From Paenibacillus taiwanensis DSM 18679 (GTDB lineage: Bacteria; Bacillota; Bacilli; Paenibacillales; Paenibacillaceae), in the NCBI RefSeq assembly GCF_000425125.1, contig NZ_KE384306.1:707705-771704 (forward strand): a DNA stretch of 64,000 nt. The letters run 5' to 3'. The position numbers and the translations under genes were made by a program. Of the stretch, positions 34,495-43,789 are shown in pieces. Each line of letters opens with the position of its first letter. The first letter of the stretch is position 1. Below the pieces are notes generated by a model. That model did no database searches, had not been told where the DNA came from, and saw nothing but the letters and a program-made list of their open reading frames with translations.

Positions 34495-35091
34495 ATGGAA
34501 GAGACGGAAATATATAAGATGCTGCAAAGCTTGGATATGTTCAGCGCGGTTGAGTGGCTGCGCAGCTTTGGTCCTTGGGCTATTGGGGTCAGCTTGCTCT
34601 TGAATGTGCTAATTAGTGTTGCCGGATTTATCCCGAGCGTATTTCTAACAGGAGCTAACGTGCTCGTATTCGGCACGGGATACGGATTTATCCTTTCTTT
34701 GCTCGGGGAAACGATTGGGGCAGGCATTACGATTCTACTCTATCGTAAAGGTGTATCGCGGCTGCCATTTATTCATACAGACAGATGGCGCTGGCTGCAA
34801 AGGCTGAATCAAGCATCGCGGCGACGGCAACTGGCGATTATAGCTGTTGCGAGGCTGATTCCGCTTATGCCGTCCGGCTTAGTTAATGCAGTAGCCGCAT
34901 TATCGAGTATGCGGCTAGCGGACTTTGTGCTTGTGACTTTTGTGGGCAAAGCTCCTTCCATTTATATCGAGACGATGGTAGGAGAAGCTTTTCTAACCAA
35001 TGACCTTATCTTTAAATTGGGCATATCAGGTTTATTGTTAGGCTTGCTTTTTTATGGGATCAAGCGGACAAATAAGAGGAATGGAGACTAG
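34495..35091 (+). CDS. TVP38/TMEM64 (VTT/DedA-like) family membrane protein
   Basis: 198-residue membrane protein of the VTT family. The core signature is seen in NVLISVAGFIPSVFLTGANVLVFGTGYGFILSLLGETIGA (fragments given: GFIPSVFLTGAN, LGETIGAGI) and ARLIPLMPSGLVNAVAALSSM. Proteins of this family are linked to lipid scrambling or flipping in the membrane. The ATG at 34495 lacks a good ribosome site; the in-frame ATG at 34519 follows GAGACGGAAA and could be the real start. The next gene begins four bases after the stop, so they are probably co-transcribed. Confidence 0.85.
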   Translation: MEETEIYKMLQSLDMFSAVEWLRSFGPWAIGVSLLLNVLISVAGFIPSVFLTGANVLVFGTGYGFILSLLGETIGAGITILLYRKGVSRLPFIHTDRWRWLQRLNQASRRRQLAIIAVARLIPLMPSGLVNAVAALSSMRLADFVLVTFVGKAPSIYIETMVGEAFLTNDLIFKLGISGLLLGLLFYGIKRTNKRNGD

Positions 35092-35094
35092 CAT

Positions 35095-36042
35095 ATGCAT
35101 ATCGTTACATCTGTAAAGTTACGACCAGAATATATGAATCGTTTGCAGCAGTTGTGTCCACAGGATCAAGTCGACATTGTGTATCCGATGGAGCAATTCG
35201 AAGAGGCGTTGAGTACGGCAGAAATAGTTGTCACTTATGGTACTGATATTACAGATGAGATGCTTAATCAATTAAAGCAGGTTCGTTGGATTCAGGTGTT
35301 CAGTGCGGGCGTGGATCAGATGCCATTACTTTCATTGGCCGAGCGTAACATTATCGTGACGAATGCACGCGGCATTCATGCTGTACCGATGTCAGAGTTT
35401 GCGATCGGACTTATGCTGCAAGAATCAAAGCAATTTGTGCCAATGTATCGAAATCAGCAGCGTTCAGAGTGGAACCGCAAACTGGAAATAAGCGAATTGT
35501 ACAGCAAGACGGTGTGTGTTTTCGGTACTGGTGCGATCGGGCAGGAAATTGCCCGCAAAGCAGGCGTGTTTGGTATGACCTGTATCGGCATTAACTACAC
35601 AGGTCGCAGTGTGACAGGATTTGAAAACGTTTATTCATATACGATGGCTGATCAAGCCCTTCCAGCCGCTGATTATATAATTGTGGCAGCCCCTCTAACG
35701 ACAGAAACGAGACATTGGTTTAACAAGGAGCGGCTAGGCTTGCTTCAGAAAGATGCCGTGTTTATAAATTTGGGGAGAGGGGAAATTGTAGTGGAGACGG
35801 AACTTGCGGCCCTGCTTCACAATGGAGGCATCCGACGTGCATATCTGGATGTGTTTGAGATGGAGCCATTGCCAGAACAATCCCCATTATGGCAGCTTGA
35901 CAATTGTATAATTACCCCGCACGTCTCGGGCATGTCCAAAATGTATCTGCCGCGATGTTTATCCCTATTTGAACAAAATTTGAATCTGTATCGTCAAGGA
36001 GACACTTTAATCAATAGGGTTGATTTGGCTAATGGATATTGA
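35095..36042 (+). CDS. D-2-hydroxyacid dehydrogenase
   Basis: 315-residue NAD-dependent dehydrogenase of the D-isomer-specific family. NAD-binding motif VFGTGAIGQEIARKAG lies near residue 143. Catalytic residues are visible as Arg in NLGRGEIV, Glu in DVFEMEPLPEQSPLW and His in ITPHVSG. The N-terminal catalytic half ends with IQVFSAGVDQMP. It reduces 2-keto acids to D-2-hydroxy acids or the reverse; the natural substrate cannot be told. It follows the VTT gene by three bases and precedes phosphoglycerate mutase by 85. Confidence 0.92.
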   Translation: MHIVTSVKLRPEYMNRLQQLCPQDQVDIVYPMEQFEEALSTAEIVVTYGTDITDEMLNQLKQVRWIQVFSAGVDQMPLLSLAERNIIVTNARGIHAVPMSEFAIGLMLQESKQFVPMYRNQQRSEWNRKLEISELYSKTVCVFGTGAIGQEIARKAGVFGMTCIGINYTGRSVTGFENVYSYTMADQALPAADYIIVAAPLTTETRHWFNKERLGLLQKDAVFINLGRGEIVVETELAALLHNGGIRRAYLDVFEMEPLPEQSPLWQLDNCIITPHVSGMSKMYLPRCLSLFEQNLNLYRQGDTLINRVDLANGY

Positions 36043-36127
36043 TTCCTTTTTAGGGGGAACGGGTACAATAAATATATAGGGATATATAGCCGCTTTTCAG
36101 GCACAATGGTGAAAGAAGGTTTGCTCG

Positions 36128-36865
36128 ATGACTACTAAACTTGTACTTATACGTCATGGTCAAAGCTTGTGGAATTTGGAAAATCGATTTACGGGATGGA
36201 CAGATGTTGATTTGTCGGAGCAAGGGTTAAATGAGGCACGTCAGGCGGGAATCATTTTACGCCAAAATGGTTTTATTTTTGATACAGCTTATACCTCTGT
36301 ACTAAAGCGAGCGATACGAACGTTATGGATCGTACTGCATGAGATGGATCTTATGTGGATTCCTGTGACGAAGACGTGGATGTTAAATGAACGCCACTAC
36401 GGTGCGCTTCAAGGATTAAATAAAGCGGAAACAGCCGCAAAGTATGGCGAAGATCAAGTTCACCTTTGGCGTCGTTCTGTTGATGTTAGACCTCCGGCGT
36501 TAGAACTGGATGACGAGCGGTATGAAGCGGAACATCCTAAATATGCGGCGCTTGCTAAAGGGGAATTTCCTTTAACCGAAAATCTCGAGGATACAGAGAA
36601 ACGTGTAGTCAACTACTGGAATACGTGTATTTTGCCCGATTTACATGCTGGCAAACGGGTCGTTATCGCCGCCCACGGCAATACGATCCGAGCGCTTGTT
36701 CAGTTTTTGGATGATGTGCCAAGTGATGGTATTGCTAACCTAAACATACCAACTGGTGTTCCACTCGTATATGAGCTAGACAATGATACGCTGAAGCCAA
36801 TCAGACATTATTATATAGGTCCAGATGGTGAGCTGCCGGCAGACGAAATTCCTAACCATATATAA
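36128..36865 (+). CDS. gpmA: 2,3-bisphosphoglycerate-dependent phosphoglycerate mutase
   Basis: 245 residues, normal dPGM length. The phosphohistidine motif is [18 protein letters not shown] at residue 8 and the second catalytic His is in [11 protein letters not shown] near 183. [14 protein letters not shown] holds the substrate-binding Glu and Arg. It interconverts 3- and 2-phosphoglycerate in glycolysis. Many Bacillales rely on the cofactor-independent GpmI, so this can be a second mutase. Ribosome site GAAAGAAGG. A convergent small gene and a shared terminator follow. Confidence 0.94.
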   Translation: MTTKLVLIRHGQSLWNLENRFTGWTDVDLSEQGLNEARQAGIILRQNGFIFDTAYTSVLKRAIRTLWIVLHEMDLMWIPVTKTWMLNERHYGALQGLNKAETAAKYGEDQVHLWRRSVDVRPPALELDDERYEAEHPKYAALAKGEFPLTENLEDTEKRVVNYWNTCILPDLHAGKRVVIAAHGNTIRALVQFLDDVPSDGIANLNIPTGVPLVYELDNDTLKPIRHYYIGPDGELPADEIPNHI

Positions 36866-37034
36866 AGTTATAAAGGACGCCCTTTGTAAGCTTTGGGAAA
36901 GGTTTCGGCAAGGTGTAGAAATCAGGTGCAACAAACCTTGACGATTCAGTGAAGTTCATGTTAAAGTAATAATCGATTAATCCACTAGGGATAATTTGAA
37001 TATTACTTTCGCTTTAATCATTGACCAAACTGTT

Positions 37035-37068
37035 GGGGACGATAGATATACTATCGTCTCCTTTTTTT
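37035..37068. terminator. Rho-independent terminator between gpmA and the YneQ-like gene
   Basis: 11-bp stem GGGGACGATAG / CTATCGTCTCC with loop ATATA and a seven-base T-run. It ends gpmA-side transcription; the A-poor other side makes it weaker for the opposite strand. The 36866-37034 stretch holds nothing else recognisable. Confidence 0.82.
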
Positions 37069-37369
37069 ATATTAAGTTAAAGCGCTTGATTTGCTCCCAT
37101 TGACCTTCTTGTTCCAGAATGGGCCTTTGACGTGATCCGATCAGATCAAAATGGGGAAATGGATCGCGGTTATGGATATATTGAGCTGGCAGCTTGTGCT
37201 TAACACACCATGCTTGTAAACGTATGATGTCCGCGCAGCCAACCTTTGTGACGGAGGTGACGCCTGGATAACGATTATCCAACCAATAGTGGGTAAGGTA
37301 CGCGATTTCACCTCGCAGTACGTTTTGCTTCCACTGATTAAGTTCCTGTCTCTTGATACCAAAAGCCAT
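37067..37369 (-). CDS. Small conserved protein, YneQ-like
   Basis: 100 residues beginning MAFGIKRQELNQWKQNVLRG and containing AYLTHYWLDNRYPGVTSVTKVGCADI and HNRDPFPHFDLIG (motifs THYWLD, VTKVGC, HFDLIG). It reads like the small uncharacterised YneQ-type proteins of Bacillales, though this match is from memory. The in-frame GTG at 37381 overlaps the AAAGGG ribosome site, so the ATG at 37369 is the better start. Cytoplasmic, no membrane segment. Convergent with gpmA. Confidence 0.75.
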   Translation of the reverse strand: MAFGIKRQELNQWKQNVLRGEIAYLTHYWLDNRYPGVTSVTKVGCADIIRLQAWCVKHKLPAQYIHNRDPFPHFDLIGSRQRPILEQEGQWEQIKRFNLI

Positions 37370-37895
37370 TCCATTTTTCACCCTTTACGTTCCTCATTTG
37401 TAGGAGGTTACTTGTGTCTTATTTCAGTATAACAAATGAAATCGATAAGATAAGAGTAACAACATTAATATTATATGGGATTAAATGGTTTCCAAAATTG
37501 TCCGTTTGCTAAAGATTAGGTAAAATTTTATTGCCCCTGTATCTGTCAAAATAGGAGAGGAAAGCTGAAGAAACATTGATACAGCAACAAATGAAAGCGC
37601 TTATCTTTTGTTGCAGTCGTTGACGTCGTATGATTTGTTCACGCTTTGGACCCTTGAAAAGCGAAATAGCACTTGCTAATATAAAAATAGATTCGTAACA
37701 ATTCACAAGATTTAACATCAATTTTGCAACAACATTGATTCTGCATAAGCATTCCTCGGCTGTATAGCTGCTGTTTCATACATTGCGGACATCATGAGCA
37801 TGCCCTTCCGCGATATACCTTTCCTGTCGTTACACATCTTTTCCAGTATATATTACATGTTTATATTTTGAATCTCATATGATGGGGGATTGACT
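37370..37895 (+). promoter_or_regulatory. Non-coding leader and promoter region of the NRPS/PKS operon
   Basis: About 520 bases with no convincing gene (a 70-codon minus-strand frame at 37509-37721 has no good ribosome site). The best promoter candidate is TTGTCC at 37498-37503, a 17-base spacer, and TAAAAT at 37521-37526. This would give a leader of about 365 bases. No T-box, riboswitch fold or terminator hairpin could be identified by eye. The region probably also holds the promoter of the YneQ-like gene on the other strand. Confidence 0.5.
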
Positions 37896-40800
37896 ATGAG
37901 CCATACAGCTCATCTTACACCTGAACCAGTCGTTCTGCATGAGCTGACTCATCCGCAGAAACGTATTTGGTATATCGAAAACATTTATCCATCCATTCCG
38001 CTCCACAACATTGGAGGAACGATTCGCATTAAGGGTCGCGTTGACATGGATGTGCTTGAGACAGCGATCCGACACGTCATTTTGCAGCATGACGGTTTGC
38101 GGATTCGTCTTCGTGAGCTTAATAATGTCATATACCAATATGTGAGTGCAGCATGTGAAGAACGTTTACAGTTGGTAGATTTCACGGGCAGCAGCGATGC
38201 TGAAGCAGCTTATCGGCTGTGGCTATCAGAGCAAGCACGCACACCTTTTCAACTGCTGGAATCTCCACTGTACGATTTAAAATTGTTCCGAATTTCAGAC
38301 CATGATAGCGGATACTTGATTAAGCTGCATCATATTATCGCAGATGGCTGGTCCACGCAGATTATGACGGAGCAAATTTATAATCTATACAACAAGATCA
38401 GTCAAGGGGAATATATCGAATTAACGGCTGCTCCTTCCTATTTGGACGTCATTGATTCGGAACGCCATTATTTGCAATCAGAACGGTATAATAAGAATAG
38501 ACAGTTCTGGATTAATAAATTTACTCCGTTGCCTGATGTGAATATGTCCTACGGCACAGACCATATCGTAGGGACTAGGATTACCCACACCTTAGATGCG
38601 CTAACTTCAGCTCGCATGCAAAGTTTCACCGCCATACATAAGACCTCTCTAAATACTCAGTTTGTAATGTTATATCTACTCTTTATGTACAAGACAACCA
38701 ACCAGCAAGATCTAGTGATCGGAACGCCAGTGTTGAACCGCTCAGGACGCAAGGAGAAAAGCACAATCGGTATGTTTACGAGCACGATGCCGTTTGCTTA
38801 TCGGATAGACGGAAGTCTTTCTGCTTTAGACACGTTGCAGCAGATGGGCAAGCAGTTGATCGAATGTTATTTCCACCAAAAATACCCGTATGATTTACTT
38901 GTGCAGGACCTGGAGCTTAAACGACAGGGATTCGATCAGTTGTTCCACGTATGTGTTAATTATTACAACTCCAAGCACGTTAATGATTGGAACGGATGTC
39001 CCGTCGAAAATGAAGAATTCTACAATGGATTTCAATTATACGCCAAGCAGCTTGTGATCAAGGAATGGTCCGATACGGGATGTATAACGTTAGATGTTGA
39101 CTATAAACCGACTGAATATGATGAGCAATATATAAAAATGATGATTAGCGGCATGATGAATTTGTCAGAACAGATTATGGCTTATCCAGAACGGCCGCTT
39201 GATCAGCTTAGCCTGCTCTCAGAATCGCAGTATGAGCAGCAAATCATTCGGTTTAACGATACAAAAGTGTCTTATCCGGAACAAATGACGATTACAAGAC
39301 TGTTTGAAGAGCAGGTTGAACGAACACCGTATGCCATTGCCGCAAAATATAAGAGTGAGCAGTGCAGCTATCAGCAGTTAAATGAAAAGTCAAACCAATT
39401 AGCACGAGTGCTGCAAGGCAAAGGTGTACGCAGTGGATCGATCGTGGGATTGTATACGGAGCATGGACTAGAATCGATAATTGGCATATTTGCCATACTG
39501 AAAGCTGGTGGGGCTTACCTCCCCTTAGATCCTAAACATCCTGAAGAACGACTTGCCTATATGCTTGCAGACACCAATGCCTCTGTATTGCTGACGAATA
39601 CAGACCTACCAGCAGCTATAGCGTACTCAGGTGAAGTGATTGATCTTCGTCAGACATTCCTTTATCGCGGAGATGCGTCAAATTTAGCGGGCGGAAGTGG
39701 TCCATCAGATCTGGCCTATATTATTTACACCTCAGGCTCTACAGGGAAGCCGAAAGGCACGATGATAGAGCATCGGGGATTGGTCAATTATAGCTGGTGG
39801 GCCAAAGAAACGTATATGAAAAAGGAACGAGCCGTATTCCCTTTATATTCTTCACTGGCGTTTGACCTGACGATAACGTCTATCTTCACACCTTTAATTG
39901 GTGGAGGACTTATCACCATTTACCGTGATGACGAGGATGAGTTCGTGTTGTTTCGTATATTGGCAGACAATGAAGCAACAGTTATTAAGCTAACACCAGC
40001 CCACTTATCGTTGCTGCAAGATCGTCGATATCCGCACAGCTCGGTCAAACGATTTATTGTAGGCGGAGAGGACTTAAAGTCGTCACTTGCCTCGCAAATT
40101 GAGCATTGTTTTGATCACGAGATCGAAATTTACAATGAATATGGGCCAACGGAGACAGTAGTTGGTTGTATGATTTATCAGTACGATCGTACTGAAACCT
40201 CCTTGTCAGTTCCGATTGGTGTACCTGCGAACAATGTCATGATCTATATACTGGATGCTCAACTGAATCCTATGCCGTGTTATGGGATCGGGGAGCTTTA
40301 CATTTCAGGCCACGGCGTCGCCAGAGGATACTGGAACCAGCCGGAATTATCTGCAACCCGCTTTATCGACAACCCCTTCCATCCTGAATATCGGATGTAC
40401 CGGACTGGAGACCTCGCGTTCATGAGGGAAGATGGCTCGATTATTTATATGGGACGAGTGGACCATCAAGTAAAGATTAGAGGTTATCGGATTGAATTAG
40501 GCGAAATTGACCATGCCCTCACGCGTATAACAGCAATCAGGGAAGCTGTTGTAATGGATCGAAAGCACGATCAGGGAGCTGTATATTTATGTGCCTATTT
40601 TGTCAAGCAGGCATCCATAACCGAGCAACAAATCCGCATAGCTTTGAAGCAAAGCTTGCCAGATTATATGATTCCGGCTTATTTCGTTGAACTAGAGTCC
40701 ATTCCTTTAACGGCAAATGGAAAAGTAGATCGTAATAAGCTGCCTGAGCCTTTGACGGCCAAGATGACACTTGATGTGGTGGAGCGGAATATCCCGCGTG

Positions 40801-42422
40801 ATGGGATGGAAGCCGTGTTTATGGCTGCGGTTGAACAAGTGCTTAACCATTATAGCTTGACATGGCAAGACCATTTCTTTTATCAGGGTGGAGATTCCAT
40901 CAAAGCGATTCAACTGGCATCTAAGCTCAAAAACGCGGGCTATCAATTAAAGGTGAAGGATATTTTGTCCAATCCTTTGTTGATTGATATGGTGATGCAG
41001 GTCCGTCCATTACACGATGCAATTCAAATCGATCAGTCTCCCCGTTCAGGGACGATCGGGACAACACCAATCATAAGCTGGTTTCAAGAATTATCATTGC
41101 GGAATCCGAACCATTATACCCAATCAGTACTGCTGCAATTAAAGCAGGACATTAGTACAGAACGACTCACCGAACTGCTAAATATTTTATTGCATCATCA
41201 CGATTCCCTGCGCATTTATGTCAAAGCAGAGGATGAGCAATTAGCTTATATGGAACATACAGATGGAGCGCTTTCGATAGGGAAGACGGATCTGACGGGG
41301 TACTGTGCAGCAGAGCAGTTGCAAAGGCTAGCATCGACAGGCTACAAGCTCAAGTCGGAAATGGATATTCACCGTGGAGTGATGTTTAAAGCTCATCTGT
41401 TTGAACTGGGTCAACAAGGTACACGAATGTTGCTAATTGGTCACCATCTGGTTGTAGATGGGGTGTCATGGCGTATTTTGCTGGAGGATTTGGCCTTGTT
41501 GCTGGAGCAATCGGTGCTTGATCACGGAAAGTTACAGTTGCCAGACAAGACATCTTCTTATCAGGATTGGTCTAGTTATAAGGGGAAATTAGAGGGCGAA
41601 ACAAGCAAAGAACAAACATATTGGGAAGCCGTCATACAAGACCCGCCTGTTATTCCGGTTCAGCAATCAATGGGTGGAGCAATGCCGATGCTTGTAACTT
41701 CACAAACGTACCATCACGTATTTGACAAAAGTATAACCGCTAATCTTTTGAAAGATGCGAATAAAGCTTATCGAACAGAGACTAAGGATTTATTGATTAC
41801 AGCGTTAGCCTTGACTCTATTCCATAAATTCGAGCTTGATGAAGTAGTAATAGAGCTTGAGGGGCACGGTAGAGAGCTGGTAGACAGCAGTTTGGATTTG
41901 TCTAGAACAGTAGGGTGGTTTACTTCAATTTATCCTGTTCGGATTCAAAATCATGCAGGACCTATTACCCATAAAATTAAAACGATTAAAGAATTGCTGA
42001 GATCTATTCCCTATAACGGAATTGGATATGGGGTACTTCGGTATTATACAAAAACCTTAAAGGACACCCGACTTCAGGCTCCAATCCGATTTAATTACTT
42101 AGGGGATGTGGACACAAGCTTTAATAACGAGTGGTTCTGCATGGCACATGAGTCTTCAGGCTCAGAGAGTGACATACACAATGAAATGACAGCGTTACTG
42201 GATATACAGGCGATTGTAATTGATCAACAATTGCGTGTGGAATTGGCTTGCAGTCACTTGCACTTTAATGAAAGTGAAGGTAAAGAACTAGTTTCCATGT
42301 ATGTGCATGAGCTGATTCAAATCGTGAATCACTGTTGTGGCAAGACTGATCAGGACTATACGCCATCCGATTTTGATGCCGTCCAGATTACTCAGGATGA
42401 TTTGGACGAACTGTTTATTTAG
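37896..42422 (+). CDS. NRPS module 1: C-A-T-E, predicted D-Asn loading with N-acyl cap
   Basis: 1508 residues. Condensation domain (about 10-440) with active HHIIADGWS near 144; adenylation domain (455-960) with YTSGSTGKPKG near 609 and NEYGPTE near 749; carrier domain with FFYQGGDSIKAI near 997; epimerisation domain (1060-1490) with GHHLVVDGVSWR near 1182. Reading the ten pocket positions by alignment to GrsA gives D-L-T-K-I-G-E-V-G-K, nine of ten identical to the Asn code DLTKLGEVGK. A leading C domain plus Asn plus E is the layout of ClbN/XcnA/ZmaO-type modules that build N-acyl-D-Asn. ATG 37896 behind GGGGGAT is used, not the TTG at 37890. First gene of the operon. Confidence 0.93.
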   Translation: MSHTAHLTPEPVVLHELTHPQKRIWYIENIYPSIPLHNIGGTIRIKGRVDMDVLETAIRHVILQHDGLRIRLRELNNVIYQYVSAACEERLQLVDFTGSSDAEAAYRLWLSEQARTPFQLLESPLYDLKLFRISDHDSGYLIKLHHIIADGWSTQIMTEQIYNLYNKISQGEYIELTAAPSYLDVIDSERHYLQSERYNKNRQFWINKFTPLPDVNMSYGTDHIVGTRITHTLDALTSARMQSFTAIHKTSLNTQFVMLYLLFMYKTTNQQDLVIGTPVLNRSGRKEKSTIGMFTSTMPFAYRIDGSLSALDTLQQMGKQLIECYFHQKYPYDLLVQDLELKRQGFDQLFHVCVNYYNSKHVNDWNGCPVENEEFYNGFQLYAKQLVIKEWSDTGCITLDVDYKPTEYDEQYIKMMISGMMNLSEQIMAYPERPLDQLSLLSESQYEQQIIRFNDTKVSYPEQMTITRLFEEQVERTPYAIAAKYKSEQCSYQQLNEKSNQLARVLQGKGVRSGSIVGLYTEHGLESIIGIFAILKAGGAYLPLDPKHPEERLAYMLADTNASVLLTNTDLPAAIAYSGEVIDLRQTFLYRGDASNLAGGSGPSDLAYIIYTSGSTGKPKGTMIEHRGLVNYSWWAKETYMKKERAVFPLYSSLAFDLTITSIFTPLIGGGLITIYRDDEDEFVLFRILADNEATVIKLTPAHLSLLQDRRYPHSSVKRFIVGGEDLKSSLASQIEHCFDHEIEIYNEYGPTETVVGCMIYQYDRTETSLSVPIGVPANNVMIYILDAQLNPMPCYGIGELYISGHGVARGYWNQPELSATRFIDNPFHPEYRMYRTGDLAFMREDGSIIYMGRVDHQVKIRGYRIELGEIDHALTRITAIREAVVMDRKHDQGAVYLCAYFVKQASITEQQIRIALKQSLPDYMIPAYFVELESIPLTANGKVDRNKLPEPLTAKMTLDVVERNIPRDGMEAVFMAAVEQVLNHYSLTWQDHFFYQGGDSIKAIQLASKLKNAGYQLKVKDILSNPLLIDMVMQVRPLHDAIQIDQSPRSGTIGTTPIISWFQELSLRNPNHYTQSVLLQLKQDISTERLTELLNILLHHHDSLRIYVKAEDEQLAYMEHTDGALSIGKTDLTGYCAAEQLQRLASTGYKLKSEMDIHRGVMFKAHLFELGQQGTRMLLIGHHLVVDGVSWRILLEDLALLLEQSVLDHGKLQLPDKTSSYQDWSSYKGKLEGETSKEQTYWEAVIQDPPVIPVQQSMGGAMPMLVTSQTYHHVFDKSITANLLKDANKAYRTETKDLLITALALTLFHKFELDEVVIELEGHGRELVDSSLDLSRTVGWFTSIYPVRIQNHAGPITHKIKTIKELLRSIPYNGIGYGVLRYYTKTLKDTRLQAPIRFNYLGDVDTSFNNEWFCMAHESSGSESDIHNEMTALLDIQAIVIDQQLRVELACSHLHFNESEGKELVSMYVHELIQIVNHCCGKTDQDYTPSDFDAVQITQDDLDELFI

Positions 42423-42493
42423 AAACGATCTAGCATACAAACATGTTATTTCGATTAGAGAGAACAATCTATTAATGGAGGATGGGGGCTAAT

Positions 42494-43762
42494 ATGGCAA
42501 AAGTGCTCTATTTTAGCGTAGATCTTCATGGACACGTCAATCCGACATTGGGGTTGATTCATAAGTTGGTTGAATCTGGAGAGGAAGTTGTCTATTACGC
42601 CAGCACTCCGTTTCAGGAGAAGGTCGAGCAGACAGGGGCAAAGTTTCGAAGTTATGAGGGAACTGTTGGATTTGCTACACATGATGGGCATGGCATTGAT
42701 ACGTTTCTAGTATTTGCCGACTTTATTTTAAGTCGAACGGAGGCTGTGCTGGCACGTTTCTATGACGAGATTGCCGCTTGGAGGCCAGATTATATTATCC
42801 ATGATGCCTTTTGTTATTGGGGAAAAGTATGTGCAGAGCGTCTCGGTGTGCCTGCTATATCTTTATGTGCGAACTTTCCTTATATCGATGAAATGGCCGA
42901 CTTGGACCCGGACTTTTTTGTGGAACATGTGCTGAGGGCCTCCAATGACCCGTTATATCAGAAATTTAAAGGGAGCAGCCTCCTTTATCGTAAGCTGCTA
43001 GACAAAATGTCGATGCTTATCAGCAAAAAGTACGGCTTGATGCAGGTGAATGTCATTAATGACATTTTTTGCAGCAAGCAGCCGTTAAATCTTATTTTTT
43101 CATCGCGATTTTTCCAACTTCACGAAGAAGCGTTTGACGACAGTTACTTGTTTTTGGGGTACCCGATCTTCCCGCGTGCTGAAGCTGTAGACTTTCCATT
43201 TGATCGATTAGATGGCAGACCGTTAATCTACGTGGCATTTGGTACCATCTACAATCAGCTTGTAGATACGTACAAAGCGTGCTTTGAAGCTTTTGCACAT
43301 TCAGATTGCCAGGTCATTATGTCGGTAGGGCATCAAGTTGCTCTTGCCGAGCTTGGACAAATTCCAGACAACTTTATCGTTCGGCCATATGTCCCGCAAT
43401 TACAAATTTTAGAGCATGCGAACGTGTTTATTACGCACGGTGGAGCTAACAGTATATATGAAAGTATTGCCCATGGCGTGCCGATGGTCGTTGTCCCTCA
43501 AGTGTTCGACGAATTTATGGGAGCGATGATGGTGGAACGAGTTGGAGCAGGTCTGTATGTGACCGATCGTGAGCCGACTGCGGTTATGCTTCAACAAGCT
43601 GTAGAGCGGGTGCTTGGGGACGATTGCTATCGTACAAACTGTTTGGATGTAAAGCGAAAATTCGACGAGGCGGGGGGACTGACGACCGCAGTTGATCGGA
43701 TATTCGAGTACGTAAATCAGTTTTACGACAGTGAAGTCCATAATGGAGCGCTTATTCCATAA
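42494..43762 (+). CDS. MGT-type (GT1 family) glycosyltransferase
   Basis: 422 residues of the macrolide-glycosyltransferase/YjiC type. N-terminal acceptor half starts KVLYFSVDLHGHVNPTLGL with the catalytic-type His; the C-terminal half has PLIYVAFGTIYNQL and the NDP-sugar motif FITHGGANSIYESIAHGVPMVV followed by PQVFDEFMGA. It transfers a sugar, typically from UDP-glucose, to a small molecule in the cytoplasm. Inside this operon it either decorates the product or masks it while inside the cell as self-protection, as with known macrolide glycosyltransferases. ATG 42494 is preferred to the ATG at 42482, which overlaps the GGAGG ribosome site. Confidence 0.92.
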   Translation: MAKVLYFSVDLHGHVNPTLGLIHKLVESGEEVVYYASTPFQEKVEQTGAKFRSYEGTVGFATHDGHGIDTFLVFADFILSRTEAVLARFYDEIAAWRPDYIIHDAFCYWGKVCAERLGVPAISLCANFPYIDEMADLDPDFFVEHVLRASNDPLYQKFKGSSLLYRKLLDKMSMLISKKYGLMQVNVINDIFCSKQPLNLIFSSRFFQLHEEAFDDSYLFLGYPIFPRAEAVDFPFDRLDGRPLIYVAFGTIYNQLVDTYKACFEAFAHSDCQVIMSVGHQVALAELGQIPDNFIVRPYVPQLQILEHANVFITHGGANSIYESIAHGVPMVVVPQVFDEFMGAMMVERVGAGLYVTDREPTAVMLQQAVERVLGDDCYRTNCLDVKRKFDEAGGLTTAVDRIFEYVNQFYDSEVHNGALIP

Positions 43763-43789
43763 CCATTAAATCGTAAATGAGGGTCCGAT

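Noticed and set aside
37509-37721. 70-codon minus-strand frame in the leader of the NRPS operon
   Set aside because: No ribosome binding site, unusual composition, and no recognisable domain; the region more likely carries regulatory sequence.
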